DNA of 64,000 nt from Curtobacterium sp. GC_Cur_3 (GTDB lineage Bacteria; Actinomycetota; Actinomycetes; Actinomycetales; Microbacteriaceae). Positions 54,480-62,758 of this stretch are shown piece after piece. The notes below the pieces were generated by a model, which searched no databases, was not told where the DNA came from, and was given only the letters and a program-made list of their open reading frames with translations. Position 1 is the first letter of the stretch. Each line of letters begins with the position of its first letter. The stretch covers positions 1 to 64,000 of the forward strand of contig NZ_JALNUI010000002.1 of the NCBI RefSeq assembly GCF_026544205.1, written 5' to 3'. The position numbers and the translations under genes are program-made.

Positions 54480-55112
54480 ATGGCCGACGCCACACGCCCC
54501 CCGCACACGCTGGTCAAGATTGAACTGAATTTGGGTTCGCCTGCATATCTCGCCGCCGCAAACCAATTTTCCGAGCCTTACTGCGAAGCCTGGTGGGCGG
54601 CCCTTGGCGACGCCTTGTATGGACGGCCGGGATGGTACTGCGAGCTCGTCATTACTGACACGGGCACGTCGTTGTTGTGGTCGTTCGGCGCCCTGGGCAC
54701 GTCGCTCTTCAACATCGGGTGGGAGGGTGATGCGGATAGCATCACGCTATTCGACTACGAGAATGACCGGAGTATCTCTTTCGGTTCGTCCGTCGAACTC
54801 AACGAGTGGCTAGATCAGAATGAGTGGCGACATGATGACCACGTCCGCGAAAACCTCGCTCCGATGCTCGCCGATGCCAACTGGGCGCTACTGCAGAGCG
54901 TCGAATTCCAGATCGATGTCACGCATGACGACTCGACTTGGATCGCGACAGTGCAGAAGCTACCGGTAACGGCGGCGTTTGGACCTAGCCTTACCGAGGT
55001 GCTATCGGCTGCCCGGGCGGCGATTGTCCACGAATTCGGGGCACCGGCGGGCCTCGCTTCGCAGATCAAGGTGTCTGCACACTTCGACCCCGCGGCGGTC
55101 GCCGCTACTTAA
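54480..55112 (+). CDS. Protein with C-terminal HicB-like domain
   Basis: A 210-aa protein. The N-terminal 140 residues are unassigned (WSFGALGTSLFNIGWEGDAD; YENDRSISFGSSVELNEWL). The last 60 residues (DSTWIATVQKLPVTAAFGPSLTEVLSAARAAI) follow the pattern of the HicB antitoxin fold. GAAGGA precedes the ATG, and a TAGCAT box at about 54443 gives a short leader. Divergent from the papain-like gene, 160 bp apart; they could be effector and immunity, but nothing shows this directly. Confidence 0.6.
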   Translation: MADATRPPHTLVKIELNLGSPAYLAAANQFSEPYCEAWWAALGDALYGRPGWYCELVITDTGTSLLWSFGALGTSLFNIGWEGDADSITLFDYENDRSISFGSSVELNEWLDQNEWRHDDHVRENLAPMLADANWALLQSVEFQIDVTHDDSTWIATVQKLPVTAAFGPSLTEVLSAARAAIVHEFGAPAGLASQIKVSAHFDPAAVAAT

Positions 55113-55246
55113 CGATGTCGTAGGTCCGAGCTGGCGTGCCCAAATTGAAATTGACGACGAGTAAAAACCTCTTATCGTCGTCGCAGCCGCCCCCGGTGCT
55201 GCAGGACTGCCGATGATTCCGGCTGCGGTCGCGGCGCGCAGTAGTG

Positions 55247-56188
55247 CTACACCAACCTGTCGTCACCAGCGTCGCTCTCCGCCTCTGTGATCGCGTCTTG
55301 CTCGGCAACTGGGATGTGGCGGCGTTCAAGCAGGCTCCGGACGTTCACATGTTGCGAGATCGGTGTGGCCGTGAGTACTTGATGGACCATGCTGACCATG
55401 AATTGCTCGGGACGGACGTCTTCCGGCACCTGGTCAAGTACCACTCGTACTGGTTCAGTAGGCGGACCATCAGTCGGGCTCTCGTAATGAACGAGGGCAA
55501 GTCCGGTAGCCGTGTACCCGTTGGTGCCGCCTAGATCGCGCAGCTTACGCATCATGTCGACCGTGCGCTCAAAGGCTGCGGGCTCTTCGGTCAGAATTGT
55601 GTCGCGCTGAACGAAGAAGAACCCGACGGCTGCCAATGGGTACCTCGAGCGCAGGTTGCCGGCGTCTCCATATGCCTCTTCAAATCGATTCGGCAGGTTC
55701 TTTCCAAAGGAGGACACTTGAGTCTTGGTGCTGAGGAGCAACTCAGGGCCGCGGTCCCAACGGGCTATCGCGACGTCTACCTGCTTCTCGTACGCCCGCC
55801 CGAGGAAGTGTGCGTCTGAGGGCGCCACAGCCGGGAGGCTTTCCAAGCGACGGCGCACCTCAGCGGCAAGCCCGACAGGAAGCCTGTCAAGGAGCACTGC
55901 CACGTCCCTCGGAAGGATCCGCGGCCGGGTGGGGCGCGGCCAGACCTCATCGGGACCGAAACCGGCGCGGCGAAGTTCGTGGGAAAGCCACGAGTCAACG
56001 CCGCCAGCGAGGGACCCGCTTGCAGCGGTTTTGTTCGATGCGACTGGAAGTGTCAATAGCTGCTCTAGGAGCGCGTAGTCGGGCTCGTAGAGCGGGTCGT
56101 TCCCGTACTGGTGTCGCCACGGGTCGGTTGCGTGAGTTGCGGCGAGGATGCTGTCAAAGATGCTGAACGAGTCACTTCGGGATGACAT
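55247..56188 (-). CDS. Type II restriction endonuclease, XamI-like
   Basis: A 313-aa protein. WPRPTRPRILPRDVAVLLDRLP, LGRAYEKQVDVAIARWDRGPE and LLLSTKTQVSSFGKNLPNR resemble my memory of the XamI restriction endonuclease family, with a PD-(D/E)xK-type core (Glu and Lys in YEKQVD, STKTQ). XamI itself cuts GTCGAC; whether this protein has that specificity is untested. It follows the methyltransferase gene by 6 nt, forming an M-then-R operon that lets protection precede cutting. Confidence 0.72.
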   Translation of the reverse strand: MSSRSDSFSIFDSILAATHATDPWRHQYGNDPLYEPDYALLEQLLTLPVASNKTAASGSLAGGVDSWLSHELRRAGFGPDEVWPRPTRPRILPRDVAVLLDRLPVGLAAEVRRRLESLPAVAPSDAHFLGRAYEKQVDVAIARWDRGPELLLSTKTQVSSFGKNLPNRFEEAYGDAGNLRSRYPLAAVGFFFVQRDTILTEEPAAFERTVDMMRKLRDLGGTNGYTATGLALVHYESPTDGPPTEPVRVVLDQVPEDVRPEQFMVSMVHQVLTATPISQHVNVRSLLERRHIPVAEQDAITEAESDAGDDRLV

Positions 56189-56194
56189 GGCGGC

Positions 56195-57871
56195 TCAGGC
56201 TTCGGTGCGCGGTTCGCCGCCACGGGCAGCGCGACGAGAGTACAGCGCCGCGCGAGCGGCGCGAATTGCGGTGATCTGCGTGGCGGTGCAGTGCATGTCA
56301 TGCGCTAGGAGCACCTCGTCCACGAGAACCGTAGCGCCCAATAAATCGCCGGCGCGCAGGCGTGATCGCACTGCGGGCTTTATCTGAGCTAGATCGCCTG
56401 CAGCCGAGGCCACGAGCGTTGGTGAGGGCACGGGCAACTCGTCAGCTTCGCGCGGCTCCAACTTCAGCATGCCACCGCCGTAAGCGCGCCCGACCATCTC
56501 CGCGCCGAGCAGCGTCAGGCTGTTCAACGATGCGACGGGCAGCAGTTCTAGACCGATATCACGCACATGCGGTTGCAAGTAGATGCCGTGCACGCTGTTG
56601 AGGTGATGTGCGCCAGCCTTGTTTGTCGTGATCCGAGGTGTGTCAGCATTCATGTAGGTCAGGAATAGGTCCGCCGGTTGGATCACCGGCACCCTCCACC
56701 ACGGTGAGCGAACCCGACACTTGTAGGCGGTATCAACTCCGGCTCGGTGGCCGGCATCGATATATGCCTGCCCAGCTGGGGACGGAGTACCTGCAGGTCT
56801 GAACAACCACGTTGCCGCGCCCTCCTCACCGAGGTTCCGCAACCGGTCCTTCGTGAGCTCAAGGCCGCGCAAGTGCTTGGAACCGGGCGGCGACAACCGC
56901 ACTAGATCACTTCCAATAAGCCCAAGTTCGCGAACGCGCTCGGGCGAGAGCGCGAAGTATTTGTTATTGCCGGTCACCATTCCGAGAGTGGTGTCGCCCC
57001 AGTCCTCCAGTCTCGTGAAAGCGTCAGACCGCACTGCTGAGCTGTATGCGGCGAGGGCGTCTCGGCCCAGGAGCGACGGTGTCCACTTCCCACCGGGGGT
57101 CGTCGGTGTCCACGGGTAGGCGACGAGGTCCGGGGTGAGGTCGTTGGGTGAAGAGACCTGGTAGATCGACATATGGGTCGCCGCGCCGTTTTGGTATCCG
57201 TCCGCAAGGAGCAGCACGACTTCTTCCAACACTCCGGGGAAGACACGCTCATCAAACATCACCAGTTGCACCTCGGCAAAGGAGCGCATAAGGAAAGAGC
57301 GAATCTCGGCAGCGTAATTCACGCTCAGCAACTCAGCAGGCAGCACCAAGCCCATGCGGCCGCCAGGCTTGAGGAACAACGCCGAATGCACTGTGAACGC
57401 GGCCCAGCTCGACGCGAGTGCGGTGAGGTTCACGCCGCCCCGGAGCGCGGCGGCACGAGACCGGCTGCGCGACTCCCCAGCGAAGTCTTGATACCTAACA
57501 TATGGGGGATTGCCGATAACCACGTCGTAGCGGGGCGCGGGATCAAGGAGGAAGAAATCGCTGACGATCACATCTGCGTGCGTCCCGGTCGCCTCGACCA
57601 GCGTCTTCGCGGTCCTCGCCGACTCAGCATGGAGTTCCACACCATGCAGCGTCGGCGTGTCTCTCCACCCGAGCTGTGCGAACCGGTCGGCTGCTGCCAC
57701 GAGGAACGCCGCCTCGCCGCAGGAGGGCTCGAGGACCTCCTCGGTCCCGGTGCGGAGCGCCCACTCGGCGATGAACTCGGTCACCTTCAGCGGTGTGAAG
57801 AACGCTCCGCGAGCCTTCCGAAGCTCGGCAGTGTCGGTGCCAATAGCGGAAGCTTCACTCATGGCCACCAT
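56195..57871 (-). CDS. N6-adenine DNA methyltransferase (restriction-modification)
   Basis: A 558-aa gamma-class adenine methyltransferase. Motif X/N-terminal RGAFFTPLKVTEFIAEWAL, the SAM motif LEPSCGEAAFL (about residues 45–55) and catalytic motif IV NPPYVRYQDF (about 118–127) are intact; the C-terminal half is a target-recognition region. The start is either ATG 57871 or 57862 (MSEAS). It would protect sites cut by the adjacent XamI-like enzyme. No specificity subunit is needed in this arrangement. Confidence 0.88.
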   Translation of the reverse strand: MVAMSEASAIGTDTAELRKARGAFFTPLKVTEFIAEWALRTGTEEVLEPSCGEAAFLVAAADRFAQLGWRDTPTLHGVELHAESARTAKTLVEATGTHADVIVSDFFLLDPAPRYDVVIGNPPYVRYQDFAGESRSRSRAAALRGGVNLTALASSWAAFTVHSALFLKPGGRMGLVLPAELLSVNYAAEIRSFLMRSFAEVQLVMFDERVFPGVLEEVVLLLADGYQNGAATHMSIYQVSSPNDLTPDLVAYPWTPTTPGGKWTPSLLGRDALAAYSSAVRSDAFTRLEDWGDTTLGMVTGNNKYFALSPERVRELGLIGSDLVRLSPPGSKHLRGLELTKDRLRNLGEEGAATWLFRPAGTPSPAGQAYIDAGHRAGVDTAYKCRVRSPWWRVPVIQPADLFLTYMNADTPRITTNKAGAHHLNSVHGIYLQPHVRDIGLELLPVASLNSLTLLGAEMVGRAYGGGMLKLEPREADELPVPSPTLVASAAGDLAQIKPAVRSRLRAGDLLGATVLVDEVLLAHDMHCTATQITAIRAARAALYSRRAARGGEPRTEA

Positions 57872-57985
57872 CCTGCCCTACAGCGCAGGGCCTCTGCCTC
57901 AGTTCGACCACTCTGCTCTGAGGTGGTGGAAGGTGCTCTCCCACCGCCGGGGTCCGCGGGCTGGGCACTCCGGCGGTCAGGGACT

Positions 57986-59689
57986 TCAGTTCTGACGCCT
58001 CTCGATCCGCCGAGAGTACGCGTACTGCTTGCGGGCGTCCTTCGCCAGCTTCACCAGAACTTCCCGGTTCTTGAAGTCGACCTTGTAGTCGTCGAACTGT
58101 TCCTCATCGTCGACATAGTCTTCGGCCCTGCTTGCCAGCGAGCCGGCAGCATGCCGGGCAAGGTCCTCCAAAGCTTTCCGAAGGTCTTCCAAATTTTCCA
58201 ATGCTGTCGCGGGGTCCTCAAGGTATCCGAGTGAAGTCTCCTCGGTCCGCATGAGTTCCGCTGTAAGGTAAACCATGACGAGTTGAGTGAGTTTCCGAGC
58301 GCCAAGATAGATCCTCGGGATCTGTTCTTCTATGCGGGTTACGGCCTCGCTAATCTCGTGGACCAAGACAATGTGACTCGCGCCGATGTAGTCTCGGAAG
58401 ATGAGAGTGTAATTCTCTTCCTCGAAAAGCGCGAGGAGCTTCACGGCGAGCCAGGGCTGCTTTGTGTACACGGCACAGAGGAGCTGGGCCGCCGAGTCAT
58501 TTTGAATGACAGTCCCGGTGTACTTCGCACTGGCATCCGGGCGCGTCACATACACGTAACCCGGGTATGTGTCACGCATCTCCTTTTCCAACCGAAGTTG
58601 GATTCCGGAGAGTGCTCGGAGATTGCGAGCGTTGACGGGGTTTTGGCTATTGCTTCTCCAGGCGACTTCGCGCGCAACCTGGCTGTGTTCGCCGATCTCT
58701 ACGAACTTCACGACGAGCAGTAGATCGTCGGTCAAGAACTCACTACGGTCGTTCAGTCCTAGAACGCTTTGTGCACCGTTAACCACTGACACGCCGGAGA
58801 GTTTCACAGTGTCCCCGATGACTTCAATCTTGTGCGACACGACTGTGAGGCCGTTATGAAAAGCGAGAAAGTTCTCGTGGTCGGCGGTCTTCTCCAAGGC
58901 TTTTCGGAAGCTACGACTGACCCTATTGGGGCGCAGCTCCTTCCGGACGTTGAGGTCGAACAAAGTGCGGTCTTCAATGCCAGGCCATTTCACGATGTCG
59001 CTGGCCTTCACTGCCGCGACCACTTGCTTGCGGCCATCGACATCTACTTGGAAACGGCGCGACTCCGGTGCCTCGACGTCGACGTCGAGGTCAATGGGTT
59101 GCGGCACCAGGAAGGCCTCACATATCGGCGCTAGCCGATTGAGGTCATAGGCAGTCAGGTAGTCTGCGCCGTGCGCCTGGTTCGCAGCCCGGACGAGTTG
59201 AGTGGCTTTTTTCCCGAGGATTCCGGCGGTTAAGAAAATCAAGCGAGTCTGCAATTTGCCCTGGGACAACTTCGAGCGAATGTTGAGTCGTTTGATTAGC
59301 GCTGCAAGCGGCGGTTCGATGGGTCCGTCCTGCAGCAACTGGTCCAGCGCTTCGAGTGTGGCGAAGTGGCTAGCAAACCCGGTAAACGACGCGATGTCAG
59401 GCTCGCCGATCTCCTTCGGCGATTCTGGGTACTTAGACTGGATAAGTACCAGAGTGTCATTGTCACCATCGCCGAGAGGCGCTTCGACGTAGAGAGCGTC
59501 AACCCCGCGGTCGTCCGTGCCGTCACTGACAAATTCGTAGGCGTCGAGGTCGTCGAATCCTACAATGTTCCTGAGGAACCATAGCGCGAGGACGGAACGG
59601 GGCCGCGAAAGTCCTTCGCTTGCCTCCGGGTTTGCAACCGATGCGAGAAGATTGTACTTCTCCTGTGCAATTTGTTGCTTCGTTGCCAT
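57986..59689 (-). CDS. AIPR-family abortive-infection protein
   Basis: A 567-aa AIPR (abortive phage resistance) protein. The N-terminal domain resembles a PD-(D/E)xK nuclease (GTDDRGVDALYV then VLIQSKY), and the central AIPR hallmark appears in FLAFHNGLTVVSHKIEV and VSVVNGAQSVLGL, followed by EVAWRSNSQNPV. The ATG has GGGAGG about 8 nt upstream. It lies 114 bp upstream of the methyltransferase in the same direction, so the three defence genes may be one transcription unit. Codon usage is AT-richer at 58.3–58.8 kb. Confidence 0.87.
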   Translation of the reverse strand: MATKQQIAQEKYNLLASVANPEASEGLSRPRSVLALWFLRNIVGFDDLDAYEFVSDGTDDRGVDALYVEAPLGDGDNDTLVLIQSKYPESPKEIGEPDIASFTGFASHFATLEALDQLLQDGPIEPPLAALIKRLNIRSKLSQGKLQTRLIFLTAGILGKKATQLVRAANQAHGADYLTAYDLNRLAPICEAFLVPQPIDLDVDVEAPESRRFQVDVDGRKQVVAAVKASDIVKWPGIEDRTLFDLNVRKELRPNRVSRSFRKALEKTADHENFLAFHNGLTVVSHKIEVIGDTVKLSGVSVVNGAQSVLGLNDRSEFLTDDLLLVVKFVEIGEHSQVAREVAWRSNSQNPVNARNLRALSGIQLRLEKEMRDTYPGYVYVTRPDASAKYTGTVIQNDSAAQLLCAVYTKQPWLAVKLLALFEEENYTLIFRDYIGASHIVLVHEISEAVTRIEEQIPRIYLGARKLTQLVMVYLTAELMRTEETSLGYLEDPATALENLEDLRKALEDLARHAAGSLASRAEDYVDDEEQFDDYKVDFKNREVLVKLAKDARKQYAYSRRIERRQN

Positions 59690-60308
59690 GTTGAGCCCTC
59701 CCGTGCGCCCCCTGCGCAGATTGCCGATCGTAGTACCGGTGCGGAGACTCTACAGGCATCGCCACCGCATTCCGCCAATCCGATGAGAGGTCAGCGGTCT
59801 CGGGCAAGCTGCCCTCGATCAGTCGGAGCCGGGGGAGTGACGGCAACCTCCGGTAGGTTTGACGGCCCGCTCTTGCGGACGTGTCTCTGGCGTGTCGGTG
59901 TTCGCTCCTACGCTTCGTCTTGTGGGTCGTCGTCGTTCTGATTGATGGGTACCGTCTCATCCGTTCTCGCTCGGCGTGGAGGTTCGTGAGGCGGAGGTGC
60001 GTGAGCGCGAGAAGCCGATGCCGGTGTGCGCGTTGTTCCAGTCTCCGGACCGACTGATTCGCCGCGATGATGCGATTGTGTGAAGCATGACGCGGGACGC
60101 CATGTGGGTGGAGGCGGGGCGCGGCGAATTGAAGTTACCGGCGTGGGTGTGGCGCAGCGGAATGCACGCAGGCTATCGATGCGCTCCCACCGCGCGTTCG
60201 ACTCATGGTCCTGATACCGAACCTCGTCGTCCTCCGGCATGAGGGCCGTCTCGCGCGGCAGGCCGCCCAGCGGATGATCGGCATGCGCCGTGAGGGTGAT
60301 CGTGTGAG
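59690..60308. other. Intergenic stretch without a confident gene
   Basis: Contains the AIPR ribosome site and a 51-codon plus-strand frame (60087–60242, MTRDAMWVEAG...) and a 110-codon minus-strand frame (59908–60240) with a plausible beginning (MPEDDEVRYQDHESN) but a Pro/Arg-rich, shadow-like end. Neither is supported enough to call. Confidence 0.4.
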
Positions 60309-61337
60309 TCAGCTCAACAGGTTGTGTCGCAGGTCGTATCCGGTGTCAGCGAGGAACTGCAGCCGGTCGCGTACTTCTTGCAGTGAGGCCGCGTCGTCGG
60401 CGTTGCGGTAGTCGGCGCGGAGGAGCGTGTTGGCGGTGATGATGTCGTCGGTGCGGTCCGTGTAGCCGGCAGCGTCCGCTGTGAGGAAGATCGTGGGGTC
60501 GGCCGGTCGGATGAGTTCTGTGCCGGCGAAGCCGATCGTGTCGGCTTCGAAGCCGAGCGCGACCATATCGACTACATGCTCCGTGAACGCGACGACCCGG
60601 TAGGGCAGCTCGTGTTTGCTGATGGCGGGGTAGTCGGGCCGGTCGGAGATGGCACGTCCGGAGATTCGGCAGCCCGCTGCGATGAGCCGTTCCGCCTGTT
60701 CCATGAGCGGCAGGTCGGACGTCCACCGTGTCCTGACACCGCCCGGCCCTGGGTAGCAGGCGATGGCGAAGTCGACGAGCCCTCCCACCTGTCGCGACTC
60801 CCACCCGATGTCGGTGCGGTGCACGCGTTTGCCGAGGCGTGCGAGCCCGTCGTCCACCTGCCCGGCAGTCAGCCCGGCCCGGACGAGCCTGTCGAAGGTG
60901 GCGCCGTTGACGGCAAGCATCCGCGCTATGGCGAAGGTGACGGAGATGGGGGCGGCGTCCTTCCACCGTTCCTTCGTGCCGAGGGTCTGTCTGCCGTCGA
61001 TCCAGACGCGGCGCCGGTCGACGTCGACCAGCAGCACCGTCGTCGTCTGTTCTGCGAGGGCGATCTGCGTCGCAGTCACGGTCCGCGGAGCAAGGAGCAG
61101 CAGTTCCGCGTCATCCGGGTCCTCGCCGCGGGGGCGTTGGGTGAGGGCTGGGAAGCGTGCGCGGCGGCCGTCGGGCAGGCGGATCGTGTCGTGCGATTCC
61201 ACGATCGCGCGAAGCCCCGCGATTTTCAGGACTGAGAGGGTGTTGGTGAGGTCGGTGGTGTCGCCGAGCCCGTACGGCATCGTGATCTGCGGCCGGCCCG
61301 CGTACGCGGCGGCAACCCACTCAAGCCCGGGCCCCAT
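60309..61337 (-). CDS. Large cassette protein A1, unassigned
   Basis: A 342-aa protein paralogous to, and exactly as long as, the one at 62758–63786. Shared landmarks are MPYGLGDTTDLTNTLSVL near the N-terminus, ISVTFAIARMLAVNG, HRTDIGWESRQ, CYPGPGGVRTRW, and a DPTIFLTADAAGYTDD-like C-terminal segment. The middle looks like a helix-turn-helix (ARAGLTAGQVDDGL region). Weak resemblance to AbiEi-type or other TA regulators was noted but is not convincing. The start overlaps the stop of the small B1 gene by 1 nt (TGATG). Confidence 0.75.
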   Translation of the reverse strand: MGPGLEWVAAAYAGRPQITMPYGLGDTTDLTNTLSVLKIAGLRAIVESHDTIRLPDGRRARFPALTQRPRGEDPDDAELLLLAPRTVTATQIALAEQTTTVLLVDVDRRRVWIDGRQTLGTKERWKDAAPISVTFAIARMLAVNGATFDRLVRAGLTAGQVDDGLARLGKRVHRTDIGWESRQVGGLVDFAIACYPGPGGVRTRWTSDLPLMEQAERLIAAGCRISGRAISDRPDYPAISKHELPYRVVAFTEHVVDMVALGFEADTIGFAGTELIRPADPTIFLTADAAGYTDRTDDIITANTLLRADYRNADDAASLQEVRDRLQFLADTGYDLRHNLLS

Positions 61338-61582
61338 CAGCTGCGCTCTTCCGGTGTGTCGGGCCGGGTGAGGGCGATGAGCCAGCGGGTTTCCTCGAGG
61401 AATGGTTCCCATCCGGTGCGGGTGTCGCCGTGTGCTGGTTCGCAGATGGTGCCGGTGTCGGTGCTGCGGATGATGACCTGCCGCAGCTCGGTGCTGGGTG
61501 GGTCGCGGAAGAACACGTGCCCGTGCACGCCGGTGGCGTCGTAGGCGACGTTGAGGAGGAACAGGTCTGGCCGATTGGTCAT
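61337..61582 (-). CDS. Small cassette protein B1
   Basis: An 81-aa protein similar in pattern to the small proteins at 62483 and 61866: LLNVAYDATGVHGHVFFRDP at the start and a C-terminal helix (FLEETRWLIALTRP). The ATG at 61582 overlaps the stop of the preceding gene (ATGA, 61579–61582), and its own stop overlaps A1. Function unknown; the tight coupling in B–A order suggests it acts together with the large protein. Confidence 0.72.
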   Translation of the reverse strand: MTNRPDLFLLNVAYDATGVHGHVFFRDPPSTELRQVIIRSTDTGTICEPAHGDTRTGWEPFLEETRWLIALTRPDTPEERS

Positions 61583-61992
61583 GGTCGCCACCGTCGTCCG
61601 CGGAACAGGGCGATGATCGTCGTCAGCGGTCGCCCTTCCCGCATCCAGTCCAACGGGGTCAGGACCCGTTCGTCGACTGTGAGGAAGTCGAGGGGTGTGG
61701 TCATGAACTCCGTCATCGCGGCAGCGTCAAGGAGCGGTTGCGGTGCTGCTGCGTAGAGGACGTCCAGACCAGGCAGCAGTGACGACGGGTCGCCGAACTC
61801 GGGGAGCGCGGGCTTCACGAGTTGCCAGTCGGGGATGCGTTCTTCGCCGTCGAGGTCGAAGCTCATCAGCCGGTTCGCTTCGAACAGCTCACCGACCTCC
61901 TCAATGCTGACCTGCAGGGCCGCAGCGACTTCCGCCTCGGTGAGGGTTGTGTTGAGCAGGTTCCGGCGGATGCGGGCTTGTGTGGTTGCCAC
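61579..61992 (-). CDS. Putative helix-turn-helix protein C of the cassette operon
   Basis: A 137-aa protein. The N-terminal part (TLTEAEVAAALQVSIEEVGELFEANRLMSFDLDG) looks like a helix-turn-helix followed by a short wing; the C-terminal part (LTPLDWMREGRPLTTIIALFRG) resembles the C-terminal segment of Xre/MbcA-type antitoxins in flavour only. The GTG at 61992 has GAGG 4 nt upstream but lies 127 nt inside the frame of the preceding gene. Likely a regulator or antitoxin of this operon; inference only. Confidence 0.68.
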   Translation of the reverse strand: MATTQARIRRNLLNTTLTEAEVAAALQVSIEEVGELFEANRLMSFDLDGEERIPDWQLVKPALPEFGDPSSLLPGLDVLYAAAPQPLLDAAAMTEFMTTPLDFLTVDERVLTPLDWMREGRPLTTIIALFRGRRWRP

Positions 61993-62441
61993 CAGTCCTC
62001 AGGGACGTCCGCCGGACCGACCGCGGAGTGTTCGGGTTGGCGGGGGATCTGTCCGCCTTCGTCGGCGTACGCAGACAGTTGTTCGCGGGTGACTTCCCCG
62101 CGGGCGTACATCCACAGCTGCGACTGCCACGGCATGTCGTCCGGGAACCCTTCCAAGTACCCCGAGTGGATGACCGCCCTGACGGCTTTCTCCCTGCGCG
62201 CGATTTCGGAGGCGGGGATGAGGAGGGTCTGCACGATGCGGTTCGCTTCCCGCACCGCCGGCACGGTCAAGTCTGACAGGACCGTGTTTGTCCTGTCGTA
62301 GAGCTCGTACCCGGGCTCGACGTCGATGGGGCGGACGAGGATCTGCGCCAGGTGCGCGTCCGGGTTCTCTGTGTCCTCGAGGAGCACGTGCCCCCAGAGG
62401 ATTCGGTCGTTCGAGAGGTGCATGGACACCAGACGCATCAT
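61866..62441 (-). CDS. Small cassette protein B3, extended
   Basis: A 191-aa reading whose first 70 residues match the B proteins (MRLVSMHLSNDRILWGHVLL; VPAVREANRIVQTLL). The middle (SGYLEGFPDDMPWQSQLW) is specific to it. The last 40 residues (PHKPASAGTCSTQPSP onward) are the out-of-frame reading of gene C and look artificial, so the natural stop may have been lost by mutation. GGAGGT lies 8 nt before the ATG at 62441, better than the TTG at 62447. Confidence 0.65.
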   Translation of the reverse strand: MMRLVSMHLSNDRILWGHVLLEDTENPDAHLAQILVRPIDVEPGYELYDRTNTVLSDLTVPAVREANRIVQTLLIPASEIARREKAVRAVIHSGYLEGFPDDMPWQSQLWMYARGEVTREQLSAYADEGGQIPRQPEHSAVGPADVPEDWWQPHKPASAGTCSTQPSPRRKSLRPCRSALRRSVSCSKRTG

Positions 62442-62482
62442 CAGCAACTACCTCCAGAGGGATGGGTGTGAGCAGAGCGGGG

Positions 62483-62758
62483 TCAGGGCTGCGGGAAGTC
62501 GGCGCGGGTGCGGCCGAGGCGCTCAGGCGTGTACCGGAGAAGGAACCGCATGATGCGATCCGCCTCGACCATCGCCGGGACCGACGAGTCCTGCGCCGTC
62601 GGGTCGACGTTGGTCAGGCGGAACCAGGGCGGTTCATCGGCGTGGTCGATGAGGACCGTCGCCGGCTTGTCGTCCGGGTGGGCGGGGTCGGTGAACATGA
62701 CGGAGCCGAAGAACCGGGTGTCGTCGTAGGCCAAGGCCAGCGACAGCAGTTGCAGCAT
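62483..62758 (-). CDS. Small cassette protein B2
   Basis: A 91-aa protein of the same pattern as B1 and B3: LALAYDDTRFFGSVMFTDP, then ATVLIDHADEPPWFRL and VPAMVEADRIMRFLLRY. The ATG at 62758 overlaps the stop of the upstream large gene A2 by 1 nt (TGATG). Here the order is A then B, the reverse of B1–A1, so the operon alternates large and small members. Function unknown. Confidence 0.72.
   Translation of the reverse strand: MLQLLSLALAYDDTRFFGSVMFTDPAHPDDKPATVLIDHADEPPWFRLTNVDPTAQDSSVPAMVEADRIMRFLLRYTPERLGRTRADFPQP

Noticed and set aside
55244..55534. 96-codon plus-strand frame inside the restriction gene
   Set aside because: Fully antisense to the XamI-like gene, which has family motifs.
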